Program-made: the position numbers and the translations under genes
Shown: in pieces, positions 34,331 through 46,060 of the stretch
How the letters are laid out: each line of letters starts with the position of its first letter
Numbering within the stretch: the first letter of the stretch is position 1
Source: Cercis canadensis
Taxonomy: Eukaryota; Streptophyta; Magnoliopsida; Fabales; Fabaceae
Direction of reading: 5' to 3'
Assembly: GCA_003255065.1 (NCBI GenBank)
Contig: QAOA01001820.1
Span: 1 to 64,000, forward strand
DNA: 64,000 bases
The notes under the pieces: generated by a model
The model's database searches: none
What the model saw: the letters and a program-made list of their open reading frames with translations, nothing else
What the model was told of the DNA's origin: nothing

Positions 34331-37300
34331 CAGTTAAAGAGTCAAGCCCAAAAAATTGGTTTTGCGAACTTAATATGACCTTGTGTATTTTATTTATCCC
34401 TAAATTTGCTTTTATTTTGTCTTTTCTTCTTTATGGATCGATTCTATTTTTTGGTTATGTTATTTGCTTATTTTTACATTTGTAGATAGCTTATTACTGT
34501 TGCATATTTCTTGTATTTTCTTGCAATTGAGTAATTTATAGTAGATGTAGGATGAGGTTTGTATGTTTCTCCCGCACACATTGTGCACTAACACTGTAAC
34601 CTTGCACACTATTCATTGGCTTTGTATCCGGACCACTTTAAACTTAGAATTAGAAGGGATCCTAGTGTTATTATCGGGAGGTTTATCATTTAGTGACTTA
34701 CATGAAAGCTTTTGCTCGAATTGCGGATCATCTTGCTGATTTGGGTAAGCGGAGGGGTTATCCCCTTGTGAACCAAATTAGTAGAGTGTGATCTCCATCA
34801 TTTTGGTAGGGGCAGTCTGTAGTACCTTGGACTTTCAGGACATTAGCACCCAACGCCAAACCATGCACGTAGTTTGACTATAGATGTCGTCCAATTCAAT
34901 ATAGACCTTGACCATTTTGTTGGACATCCTAAACCTAAGATTAATCCTTTCATAAGGCATCGGAGAAGCATTCTTTTTGTTATCTATTGCATCTATTTTC
35001 TCTGCATTAAAATAAGAGGTCCAACACCTCATTTCTCTCAAATAAAATTTCATGGCACAAGTCATTTTTCTATTGAAACTTTTTTTGGTAGAAAATTTCA
35101 GTATTCATTTGCATTGGCATGCATTTTATTTGCAAAGTAAAAGAGAGTTTTAATACCTTATTCCATTTTGAGTAAGTCTTTTTTCATACACTTTCATTCC
35201 CTCTCATCACATTCTTTCATTATTTCACCATAAGAAAAATAAGAGATCATAATTCTCATTTCACTTTTGAAAACTTTTTGTTCCATAAAAAGAAGTTTTT
35301 GTTTTATTCCTCCTCATTTGCGTTTGCATGCATTCCATTTTCAAAGTAAGAGAGAAGTTCTTTGCTTCACTTCCTTTCAAATAAGTCTTCCAATCCAGTC
35401 ATGTTGTTCTTTTACATTAACATTTCACATCATTTTATTGCAATAAATTTGAAAATAAGAGTGTCAATAGCTCATTGCACTTTGCAAAGCATTTCCAAAA
35501 AAAAAAAATAAACAAAAAGCATTCTCATGTCATCTATCATATACTCAAGTCTTGAGAATTTTCTTTTAATTTTTATGTCATGCATGTATTTTTCTTTTTT
35601 CATTCATCTTATTCAAAATGTTTTTGACATAGCTTGCTCAAAGAAAAATAACCCAATTATGTTTTGTTTCATAAAAGGGTTCAAAAAAAAAGAAGAAAAA
35701 AAAAATTTGTGCTCAAACTCTTTTCATCATTCTAAATAGGAATTTTGACTTGCTTCAAGTCTTTTCTTTTATTGTTAAATGTTTGTCATGTCAATCATGC
35801 TCTAGTTAGTTGAAGTCCAATGCTAGTAGAGTTTACTTTGCATTTTGACCTTATTTTATTTGACTTTATTAATGCAATGATAATTCATTTCTATTCACCA
35901 TCTTTCTTTTTCTAATTCTCTTTTAAATGTTTGCCTTTAAAATCCTTCTAAAAAAAAAATCTCATGAGTCTTCCCTTTAAGGAGTTAAAATTGATGTAAA
36001 AATGATAAAGTTGAGAATGATGAAAACTCAATATCTCATAACAAAATGGTTTTCAAGAATATTGTGAGATTTACAAGCAAACTTTTCTAATAATAAGAAA
36101 CATTTTTTTGTTCTCCTAAATATTGCGGAGTATCCTTAGTCGCCTATTTGAGCTTGAAGAAGTAGTTCATTTTTTAGTTTACGAATTCATGTACTCCATT
36201 GGAAAAGGTAGAATTTCAATATTTTTTTATGATAACATTCAAATGTCAAGAAGGATTATTTCCTTTCTTCTATCCAAACACATCGTATCATTTGTCAAAC
36301 CACTTTGAGCTATAAATTGTCCTTCATACCTGATGAAAATCATACTTGAAGTACAATGAAAATCAACTTGCAAAATATGTCTTTAAAATCTCAATAGACT
36401 TGCTAAAAAGAAAGTAAAAATGCAAAGGAAATGCAAAAGAGAGAAAAATTCTCCAAAAAAAAAAACTTTCAAAAAGGGAAGAAATTTTTTTCCCAAAAAA
36501 GAAAGAGAGTAAATAAAAATATTCATTCCAAATGATTGAGGAATAGGAAAGGTCCAAGTGGCAAGAAAATGAAAAGCTAGAAGATCACAAGTTGTCAAAA
36601 ATAAGATTCTCATTATTGTCCCAACATCAAATGTTTAGGCCTTTATATCTTTTCTTTTATTAGTCATATCTTACATCCCTAAAACCCCGTTACAACCCAT
36701 GAGAATCCTCTTGGTAAATGAATGTTGACATAAAAACTTATTGAAGTTGGGTGTTAAAGAAAAGTAGAGAAATAAGGTAAGAGACAAAATCTAGTTTTGA
36801 GCATTTATTCTTTCATTTCAAAATAAAAGTCTTTTATCCTAAGACCACATTACAAGCTTTTGAAGACCTCTTTGAGGATTGGTTTGCTAGAACCATAAAC
36901 TGGGGCAAAATTTTTTGTTTTCAAAAGAAATAAAACTGGGGCAAAGTTTGATTCAAGAAAAATCTCATTTGTATCAATTGCATGATCCTTAAAGGGAATA
37001 TCTTTGGATCCTTACACTGGGACAAATTTTCATTCTTCAAATTTGCAAACTCTCATCACCATTGTAATAAGGGTTCTATGTCCTAACTTTTACCTCCATG
37101 ATACACTGAGGCAATTTTAGAGTTGCCCGAAATTTATTTCTTCTACAACTTTGTTTTTGACAAGTTCGTTGACACAAATTGATGGACATATATGTCTTGT
37201 TTTATCTCTATCATTTCCTTACCACTATCTTTCTTTGAATCCATAGCTCATTTAGTTAATTCTTGCTAAATAAAATAGGAGTGACTCTAACTCAATTGAC

Positions 37301-37528
37301 ATGACAAGCATTAACAATTGAAAAATTGGCTTAAAGCATTGCGATGATTCTTGCAAAGGATTAACATTCATTAAGATTAGTGCAAAAAGAAATATCTAGG
37401 ATTGAACCATAAACTGGGGCAAAATTTGATTGAGCAAATTTTTCATTGAGTAAGCAAGTCGTGCTACATCATTAGGCCAATTAAACGCCTTTTGGTCTTT
37501 AAGCTCTTTGAGATTTTATTTTCGTAAA

Positions 37529-37561
<33 letters not shown>

Positions 37562-37565
37562 TAAA
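34331..37565 (+). other. Non-coding interior of element C
   Basis: AT-rich, no protein domain on either strand. The motif ACTGGGGCAAA recurs at about 36,898, 36,932, 37,011 (ACTGGGACAAA), 37,104 (ACTGAGGCAAT) and 37,411. Such motifs are common in the 3' regions of Tat elements. A (TAA)n microsatellite of about 11 units lies at 37,528-37,560. Confidence 0.6.
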
Positions 37566-39040
37566 ACTCATGCATTACCATTTTGTCACTTGACAGTTCA
37601 GTTGAGGTTTTCATTTTGCATTTACTTAACAGTTTGGTCAATGTCTGACGGTCTATCAAAGTTTTTAAAATTTCATGCCAATTTTAATTTTGTCACTCGA
37701 TAGTCCAGTTGAGGTTTTCATTCGCATTTACTTGACAGTTCGGTCAAGGTCTGACGGTTTGTTAGAAATTTTAAACTTTTCTTCCAATTTCAATTTCGTC
37801 ACTTGACAGTTCGGACTAGGTTTTCATTCGTATTTACTTGACAATTCGGTCAAGGTCTGATGATCCGTCAGAAATTTTAAACTTTCATTCCAATTTCAAT
37901 TTCATCACTCGATAGTTCGGTCGAGATTTTCATTCACATTTACTTGACAGTTCGGTAAAGTTCTGACAGTCCATCAGAAATTTTAAAATTTCATTCCAAT
38001 TTCAATTTCGTCACTCGACAGTTCGGTAAAGGTTTTCATTCGCATTTATTTGACAGTTCAGTCAAGGTCTGACGGTCCGTCATAAATTTTAAAATTTCCT
38101 TCCAATTTCAATTTCGTCACTCAACAGTGCGGTCGAGGTTTTCATTCACATTTACTTAACAATTCTATCAAGGTCTGATGGTCCGTCAAAAATTTTAAAA
38201 TTTCCTTCCAATTTCAATTTTGTCACTCAACAGTTTGGTCGATGTTTTCATTCGCATTTACTTGACAGTTCTGTCAAGGTCTGACAGTCCATCATAAATT
38301 TTAAAATTTTCTTCCAATTTCAATTTCGTCACTCGACAATTCGGTCAAGGTTTTCATTTGCATTTACTTGACAGTTCGGTCAAGGTTTGACGGTCTGTCA
38401 AAAATTTTAAAATTTTCTTCCAATTTCAATTTCATCACTCGACAGTTCAGTTGGGGTTTTCATTCGCATTTACTTGACAGTTCGATCAAGGTCTGACGGT
38501 CCATCAAAAATTTTAAAATTTCTTTCAAATTTCAATTTCGTCACTTGACAGCTCGGTCGAGGTTTTCATTCGCATTTACTTGACAGTTCGGTCAAGGTTT
38601 GACAGTCCATCAGAAATTTTAAAATTTCTTTGTAATTTCTTTTTTATCATTTGACAGTCCATTCGAGGTTTTCTATTTTGCATTTACTTGACAATTCGGT
38701 TAAGGTCTAACGGTCCGTTGGAGTTTTTAAAATTTTATGTCAATCTCATTTTTATCACTCGATAGTTTAGTCGAGGTTTTCATTTTGCATTTACTTGATA
38801 GTTCGGTCAAGGTCTGACGGTCCATCAGAAATTTTAAAATTTCTTTTCAATTTCTTTTTTATCATTTGACAGTCCATGCGAGGTTTTCTATTTTCTATTT
38901 ACTTGACAATTCGGTCAAGGTCTGACGGTTCGTCGGAGTTTTTAAAATTTGATGTCAATCTCATTTTTATCACTCGATAGTCTAGTCGAGATTTTTATTT
39001 TACATTTACTTAACAATTTGATCAAGGTCTAATAGTTCGT
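37566..39040 (+). repeat. Tandem array, 106-108 bp period, about 14 units
   Basis: The anchor CATTTACTTGACAGTT recurs at 37,619, 37,725, 37,831, 37,937, 38,043, 38,149, 38,255, 38,361, 38,467 and 38,573 (exact 106-bp steps), then 38,681, 38,788, 38,896 and 39,003. Each unit holds two related halves, TCACTCGACAGTTCGGTCGA and ACTTGACAGTTCGGTCAAGG, plus a CTGACGGTCCGTCAGA palindrome. Units diverge moderately. Confidence 0.95.
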
Positions 39041-39550
39041 CGTTGCTTTTAAATTCATGTCGACTCCCGGGTGAAAGATATCAGTGCTTTGAAATTCATG
39101 TCAGCTCTCAATTGAAAGTTCTGGGTGCTTTTAAATTCCTACTAGCTCCCGAGTAAAAAATCTCGATGCTTTTAAATTTTGTCGGCTTCCAGGTGAAATA
39201 TTTCGGTGCTTTTAAATTAATGTTGGCTCCCGAGTGAAAGATCTCGGTGCTTTTAAATTTATGCCGGCTCCCGGGTGAAAGATCTCTATGCTTTTAAATT
39301 TATCTCGGCTCCTGGGTGAAAGATTTCAGTGTTTTTAAATTTTGTTGGCTCCCAGATGAAAGATCTCAGTGCTTTTAAATTTTTGTTGGCTCATAAGTGA
39401 AAGATCTCGGTGCTTTTAAATTTTGTTGGCTCCCGAGTGAAAGATCTTAGTACTTTTAAATTACTGTTGGCTTTCGGATGAAAGATTTCGGTGCTTTTAA
39501 ATTTCTGTCAGCTCCCAGGTAAAAGATCTTAGTGCTTTTAAATTTATTTT
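39041..39550 (+). repeat. Tandem array, 40-41 bp period, about 12 units
   Basis: The anchor GCTTTTAAAT recurs at 39,045, 39,086, 39,127, 39,168, 39,208, 39,249, 39,290, 39,331 and onward. Consensus half: GGCTCCCGGGTGAAAGATCT. The array starts where the 106-bp array ends and runs up to the truncated right LTR. Confidence 0.93.
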
Positions 39551-39572
39551 TTATTTTTTTTAAAAAGGGGTC

Positions 39573-42250
39573 TGTTTACTTTTATAAGTAAAAATAAATA
39601 AATAAAGTGAAAAAAAAAGAATTACTTTAATCAAATTGCATGTAGCATAATCCAATGTCTTTCAAGATGTCAATGTTTTGTATGATATAAGTATTAAGCC
39701 CAATAGTCTCAATCTCATTAAAAATAACTTGTCAAAGTCTAATTGTTTATTAGTGTATAGCCCATTTTCTTTTTTGAGCCCAAATATCTTGATACAAGTG
39801 GAGCATCCAAACTCAAGATTGATTTTAAGTTATCCTCAATTTACAAGAGGAGAACCCCAGCCACTTTGAAAAAAAAAAAGGAACATATTCTATCCTTGAT
39901 TTTTTTTCCTCTCCACCTCTCCACCTCTCTTCTCCTTCTTCATCTCCTTCCCACATTCTCCATTAAATCTTTGATTCCTAAGGCCTCATTCCATTTTTCT
40001 AACTTCTCATAGTTGTTTAAGATCATTATTCATCACCTCCTTCACAATTTTCATTAAACTTGGATAAAGCAAGCAGCACCTATTGAGAGAAATTAAAACT
40101 TGAACATAAGAATTTGCATGAATTTTTGAAGGTTGATGGGCTACCCATTTTGATTCTTGACACTAGAAGGCTTCAATTGGGTAATGACTTTCTTCTACTT
40201 CTTAACTCCTTGAACTCGTATATAATTTGGCAACTACATTTTTTGGTGCTTAGAGGCTTGATTATGCATGTTTCTAGTTAAAATTAGCCTCTTGGTTGTT
40301 TATAATATGACCTAGGAGTATGTTCACATGTATTTTTATTGATTTGGAATTACTTTAAGGCTCTTTTTAGAAGTGATTTTGAATATTGATTGTGCCTTTA
40401 AAGTGTTTGATAAAATGCATGTGTGATGCTATGTTTGAATTTGACTTTGCTTCCAAAGTGTGATGTCTTTTATTTGGCTATTGAGATTATGACATAAATT
40501 AAGTGTTTGGGTTCATTATTTGAGTATGTATTGCATCATGATTTATTCATACTTTGCATTGGAGCATAATTTGTAAATCCTGCCCAGCATTGACCATTGT
40601 ATGCTGGTTTATGGATAATTCAAGCTATACACATTTTTTCCATGAGATTTGACTCTTGTTGGAAACCTAAGATGTGAACCTTTCAGTCCATGTAATTTGA
40701 TTTGAGTGGTTTAAAGCCAACTAATCCCAGAATTTTTGCGAACATGACTGTTTGAACTTTGAAATTATGCATTCTCAATTTCTAACCTTTGGACATCATT
40801 TTATTCATAACTTGAGTTATACAAAGGGGATTGATGTAATTCTAAATTCTTTTGAAAGCTAAGACATGTATCTTTAAAATGGTATAGTTTTTGTTACCAA
40901 ATTCAACATGTATTAAGCCCAGAAAAATCATTAAATTCGCATCAAATTCTGTCATTCTGATTTCTGACATTTGCATGATGTTTTGGGCATAACTTGAGCT
41001 TTACAAGTGCTTTTTGCATGATTCCAAAACCATTTAAAAGGTTATACATATATCTTTGCATCAATATGTTTAATTTATTTATAATTCATATCCTCTTTCC
41101 CCAATAAATAAAAAACAAAGGCTGGTTGTCAAGTTCCTATGTTTGCTCTGTTTTTAGCATGTCTTGCTTTGATTATAGCTTGAGATAGAACTAGAATAAT
41201 TTCACCATATCGAATGCATGTGAATTATTTTGTTTTGATTAACTTTTTTCTTATTTTCAATGCACACTCTTTGAGCTTATATGAAGAAAAATCTTGGATA
41301 GCACACATGTTTTTGGAGCTTGGCAAATTGAAGGGATAAAAACTTGAAGCACTCCATGAAGCTTGGTTACTTTTCATCTTATATTATATTGGATCAGCTT
41401 TTTAATTAGCTCATGCACTACATATAAAAAATATATCTGTGTCGCATAGTACCCGCATATCCCTTCACTTATCATAGGAGGATAAGGTGAGTTAGTCTTA
41501 TATGGGATGTCTTTCTCTATCCGATCTAGGTAAAGGTAGTGTCACCCTGAACGGTTGCTTTATACGATGAAGGGGTGGAAGGACTTAGATCTCGATAGAG
41601 AAATCATGCATTGCACGTTTAAATTCTTTGTATTTATATTTCTCAGTACTTAGATTTTGAGACAAGTTTTGTAATACTTAAAATTATGCATTTGCACTGC
41701 ATATAAAAAATATATTTGTGTCGTGTAGTATCTACATGCCCCTTCACTTATCATGGGAGGATAGGGCAAGTTAGTCTTATATGAGATGTCTTTCTCTATT
41801 CAACCTAGGTGAAGGTAGCGCCACCATGGACGATCGCTTTATGCAATGAAGGGGTGGAAGGATTTAGGTCTTGGTAGAGAAATCATGCATTGCATGTTTA
41901 AATTCTTTGTTCTTATTTTTGTCAGATATTCTTGTAATACATTTATTATTTTGAGGTAAATAAAATACACATTTTGGCCATATTGATGTTCGCACAATTA
42001 ATTTAAGGTAATCGTCTTTAGACAGATACTGTAAGATGCCTAACACATTCCCCATGCATAAAAATATTTCCGAACCCTCTATGGTTCGCAGACTATTATT
42101 TTTTTTTATTATTATTAAAAAATAGATTTTCCAATTGTTCCCTATTTTCCTAATACAATTGTTGGCGACTCCAAGTTTTATTTCGAAAACTAATATTTTT
42201 TCTTTAAGTCTGTCATTTGCATCGTAGCAACATTCGGGTACGTTGTGACA
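39573..42250 (+). repeat. Right LTR of element C, 5'-truncated
   Basis: 2,678 bp from TGTTTACTTTTATAAG to TTGTGACA, matching 31,467-34,309. The first 160 bp of the left LTR (from TGTAGACATTG) is not found here; the 41-bp array and an A/T tract stand in its place. Confidence 0.85.
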
Positions 42251-42255
42251 CTATA

Positions 42256-43560
42256 TGAACTAATTCACCTCCAAGTTATCCCAAGATACCATGGCATATA
42301 ATCTAGTGCAACACCCAAGCCCGGTGCTGGCATAATTGATCTCTCTCACCACTCATCCCACTGCAGGTAGTATGCGCAATGGATGATCCTCCAATTTGTA
42401 TCCTACTTTCCCCGGATGGTACACATCTCTAACTCATCATCGTACTCTGGAGGATTAGTCTGAATGACCTGCAGCCTACCAAACTGATGAATCACTCGAT
42501 CAGGATAATGTTCCTCTATCACATTAATGAACCAAAGGGCACCTGAGCAATCTAGATCTGAACTCCAACAATACAAAATGGTGGCAACTGGAAGTTCTGA
42601 TATGGCTGCCACACAACCTAGACAGTAAAAATATTAATTACACATTTTAGGCATACAACTTGTATATTTATTTAATAACAATTTAATTACAAATCTTTAG
42701 AATTTACTCATCTCATGACCGCCAAGACGATTAAAAGCTCGACAAAAGCCCACATGGTTCCTAGCGAACCCGATGTGGTCATAACGTAGTGGACGTCTCC
42801 ACCTAATACATAATTTAAACTTATAATTAGATCTAATAACATGCACGCCACTTGAATGGTAAAAGGCTCAGGGACAACTGGGGGAGACGGAGACAACGTA
42901 GGAAATCTCTCATACGCCCACGCTTATAGGAGGAATAAGCATCCTCCTAACTCCATGCTCCGCTCGAGAGTAAAGTTGCACAAGCTCCAGTATAGGTGAG
43001 CAAGTATAGCCGAACCCCAGTTGCGTGTGTCAACAATGTCCCAGTCCTCCAAGAGCTCCAAGTACATGAGATGCACAAAGTTCCTAATAGTATCTGGGAT
43101 CAACCACAAGTCTATCAATAGCAAAATGTATGCCCTCGCATAACACTCCAATATATGTGGCTTTGCATCCTGTGGACATACATCAAATGTCTCCCTCAAC
43201 CAAGATAGCTGAACTCGGGAACTTGAAATGACATTCTCGGCTAGCACCACTCCTAATAGACGAACAATCTCGGCGTGTCACAACGGATGGAAGCTCATCC
43301 CACCAGTAACAATATCATCAACACTAAGCCCTAACAAGATCTCCACGTCTTGCAGGGTTACAGTGCACTCTCCGGAAGTCATATGGAACGTGTGTGTGTT
43401 TGGACACCACCACTCTACCAATGTAGATATGAACTAGATGTCTAACTGCATGTGCCTCACACAGTAAACTGCACCAAACCTTACCCTCTGTAGATATGGG
43501 ATCAATCTGCCATTTGCGAGGGAGATCTTGTGACTATGAGGGCGAACTAGTCTTGGTCCC
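42256..43560 (-). pseudogene. Plant mobile domain (PMD) gene, 5' part
   Basis: The minus strand reads [83 protein letters not shown] and DIVDTRNWGSAILAHLYWSL, then, across probable introns, RWRRPLRYDHIGFAR and HYPDRVIHQFGRLQVIQ. This is the aminotransferase-like plant mobile domain also found in MAIN/MAIL1 and phosphatase-7-like proteins. Two stops are visible (near 43,437 and 43,276). The gene continues at 31,301 once element C is removed. Such PMD genes are known cargo of MULEs. Confidence 0.8.
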
Positions 43561-43614
43561 TAACATAAACTAAAATAACATTTATTAAACTAATAAATAG
43601 ACCGAAATAACATT

Positions 43615-44295
43615 TGTTCAATCCTAAACCCCAAATCCAAAACACAATAAAATCATCAACCCTAAATTCTAAACCCCAAATCATAAATCCTAATCCAAAA
43701 CCCTAAATCTCAAATCCTAACCCTAAACTCTAAATCTTAAACTCCAAAACTCTAAACCCTAAATCCTAACCCTAAGCCTTAAATCTTAAACTCTAAACCA
43801 AAAAATCAAATCCTAAACCCCAAACTCATAAATAAAACTTCAAATCTCAAACTCTAAACCCTATACCCCTAACCCAAAATCCCAAACTCCAAACTCAAAA
43901 CCCTAACCTCAAACCTTAAACCCCAACCCCAAACCTCAAACTCAAAAATAAAACTCTAAACCCTAACTCCAAACCCTTAACCTCAAACCCCAAACTCAAA
44001 CTAAAACTCAAAACCCCTAATCCCAACCCCAAACCCCAAACTCAAAAATAAAACTCTAAACCCTAAACCTCAACCCCTAATCCTAGACCCCAACCCTAAA
44101 TCCCAAACTTAAAAATAAAACTCCAAACCCCAAACTCCTAACCATAAACCTCAAACCCCAAATCCCAAACTTAAAAATAAAACTCCAAACCCCAAACTCC
44201 TAACCACAAACCCCAAATCCCAACCCAAACTCAAAAATAAAACTCCAACCCTAAACCCCAAATCTTAACCCTAAACCATAAACCCCAAACCATAA
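43615..44295 (+). repeat. Degenerate telomere-like repeat (CCCTAAA variants)
   Basis: About 680 bp of AACCCTAAA, AACCCCAAA, AATCCTAA and AACTCTAAA variants. It is punctuated by a recurring AAACTCAAAAATAAAACTC block at about 43,825-44,240, giving a loose higher-order unit. It lies inside the MULE just upstream of the PMD gene. Too degenerate and too internal to be a chromosome end. Confidence 0.85.
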
Positions 44296-44879
44296 ATTCA
44301 ATATAACACATTAATTTTGTCAACTTAATCATTCCTAATAACAAATTTAAACTAAATAATTTATTTTCTAAATTTAACAATAATTATTTAAAATTTAAAA
44401 TAATAAATTAATTATACCAATTTAATAAATATTACTAAAAAAATTAAGACAAATTTTTAACTCTAAACTAAATTAAGACAAAAATCTAAAGTAAAATCTA
44501 AACTAACATTTTAACTCTATCAATCTAATAATTACTAATAAAAAAGCAGTAAATAACTAAGACAAATTTTTAACTCATAAATTTAATAAATTTACACTAA
44601 AAGATTAAGTTAAAATTTTACTAACCTTATTGTTCCATATTTCATTAGAAATATGGTATGGTTGTAAAGTTAACAGAGATGAATCTATTGGTCCAGGTAA
44701 AATCGCTCCATGACTGGCCATTTTTTGTAAGTAGAGAGTGAAAATGAGATAGTGAAAGTGAGAAAGAGACACTAAAAATGAAAGGACAAAGAGGATATTG
44801 AGATGGAGGCTAAGAGATGAAGCAGAGAAAAGGAGAGGGGCCGGAGAAAGGGAGAGGTGAGGAGAAAGTGAGTCACAGA

Positions 44880-44914
44880 GGGTGAAGGGTGAAGGGTGAA
44901 GGGTGAAGGGTGAA
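44880..44914 (+). repeat. (GGGTGAA)5 minisatellite
   Basis: Five direct GGGTGAA units in a purine-rich stretch (44,730-44,950) near the right end of the MULE. Confidence 0.9.
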
Positions 44915-44964
44915 GGGGAAGAAGGGGAAAAGGGAAGGTGAATATGGATTGGTTTGACTCCTCG

Positions 44965-45420
44965 GGACTATAAGAAAACACATATTTGAATATGTGTTTT
45001 CTTATGGAAAACGCACATTTGAATATGTGTTTTCAATGGTTCCAAGTTAGTCAAACCAATTTGTGTCCCATGCGCGTTTTTTGATAGAAAACGCATAATC
45101 ATTTCTGTGTTTTCTATAGGAAAACGCATACTCAAATATGCATTTTATTGCTTTTCCAAGAAGAAATCTTTCACATTTCAACGTTTTATACAAAAAAAAA
45201 AAAATTGGTGTTTTTTTTTTTACATAAAACGTGTTTTACACGTTGGCTTTTTTTTNTTTTTTTTTTTTTTTTTGGTTTAAAACGCTCTGATGTTTTACCG
45301 TTTTCTAATAAAAAAGCATTAGTGTGTATTAGGCGAAAAAAAGTTACTCATTTTGGTAAATAGTTTCAAAACTAACCTAAACACGTATTTACTTTATTAA
45401 ATGACATTATTTCTGTAAAT
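44965..45420 (-). repeat. Right terminal region of the MULE with nested palindromes
   Basis: The outer 265 bp mirrors the left end at 25,471-25,712. Inside it are repeated near-palindromes such as AAAACACATATTTGAATATG with its complement, and GAAAACGCACATTTG followed by AATATGTGTTTTC, plus AAAACGCATAC...TATGCATTTT. A single N lies at 45,256 in a poly-T run, marking an assembly join. Confidence 0.75.
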
Positions 45421-46051
45421 GATCCTTTAAACCACCCAATCCTACGTGAACCACTATTTACTTGACATGTGATAATTGTTTACTTTTTTTACTTGATATA
45501 GTAGAGAGAAAGAGAAATTTCAAGTGGCCACATAACTTTTTTTATTACATAATAAACCCCACATATTTATATTCTAAACTTCACGTTTTCACTTTTCATG
45601 TTAGAGTTCTTCCTCATCTTCTCTTTTCGTTGGACAAGCTAGTTCTTCGCAGATAACATCTAGTCCACTACTCACTTAACAAACAGCCCTCTCCGTTTAA
45701 TTTTTCTAAAACATCCATTATTTATTTAATTCTGTGAGTCTAGGAATATCTGGTTATTTAAGATTGATTTTTTTTGTTATTTTGTTTTTATTTTCTTTTC
45801 TAGTTTTATTTAAATTTATGGGTTATAATTACCAAAGTTAGGACAACTTAACAAAAATGTTAGTTTCTACTACTCATTTTACTATATATCTTGCTTAAGT
45901 TATAGCTAAACTATTCAAAATTATGTTTTGTTATAAAAACATAAGTATGAGCCCACTCTTTTAGATGATTAATCTTTTTATTATATAATGACCTCCTATT
46001 GAAAAAAAAAATGTATTATTTTAAAAACGTGTATTTAGCCAAAAGTATAAG
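45421..46051. other. Intergenic DNA, nothing recognised
   Basis: AT-rich sequence right of the MULE; short chance frames only. Confidence 0.4.
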
Positions 46052-46060
46052 TAATAAATA

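Larger units (their letters stand above)
31307..42250 (+). mobile_element. Non-coding Tat/Ogre-type LTR element C inside the PMD gene
   Basis: 10.9 kb, starts TGTAGACATTG, ends TTGTGACA, flanked by the 5-bp duplication CTATA (31,302-31,306 and 42,251-42,255). Two long similar LTRs, a tRNA-Arg type primer site, and a 5.3-kb interior with no protein domain: a non-autonomous, LARD-like element. The interior holds two tandem arrays next to the right LTR, a hallmark of Tat/Ogre elements. The LTR start and end wording also matches solo LTR F. Confidence 0.85.
25471..45420. mobile_element. Large Mutator-like element (MULE) carrying transposase and PMD gene
   Basis: The left end (25,471-25,712) and right end (about 45,155-45,420) are inverted copies of one another. 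They share TACAGAAATAAT-type ends, AAAGTAAATACGTGTTTAGG and TAATACACACTAAT. Between them lie a MuDR-type transposase remnant (+), an endonuclease-like fragment (+) and a plant-mobile-domain gene (-). Element C adds 11 kb inside. No clear 9-11 bp target duplication could be fixed, so the outer limits are approximate. All genes are broken. Confidence 0.7.

Noticed and set aside
34835..36613. Several 60-90 codon frames inside element C
   Set aside because: No family wording, strong A/T bias, overlapping frames on both strands; consistent with non-coding interior.
37566..39040. CRISPR-like regular repeats
   Set aside because: The 106-bp units are contiguous and related throughout, with no unique spacers, and lie in a plant retrotransposon.
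43615..44295. True telomere end
   Set aside because: Very degenerate, short, and followed by MULE, MITE and gene sequence on the far side.
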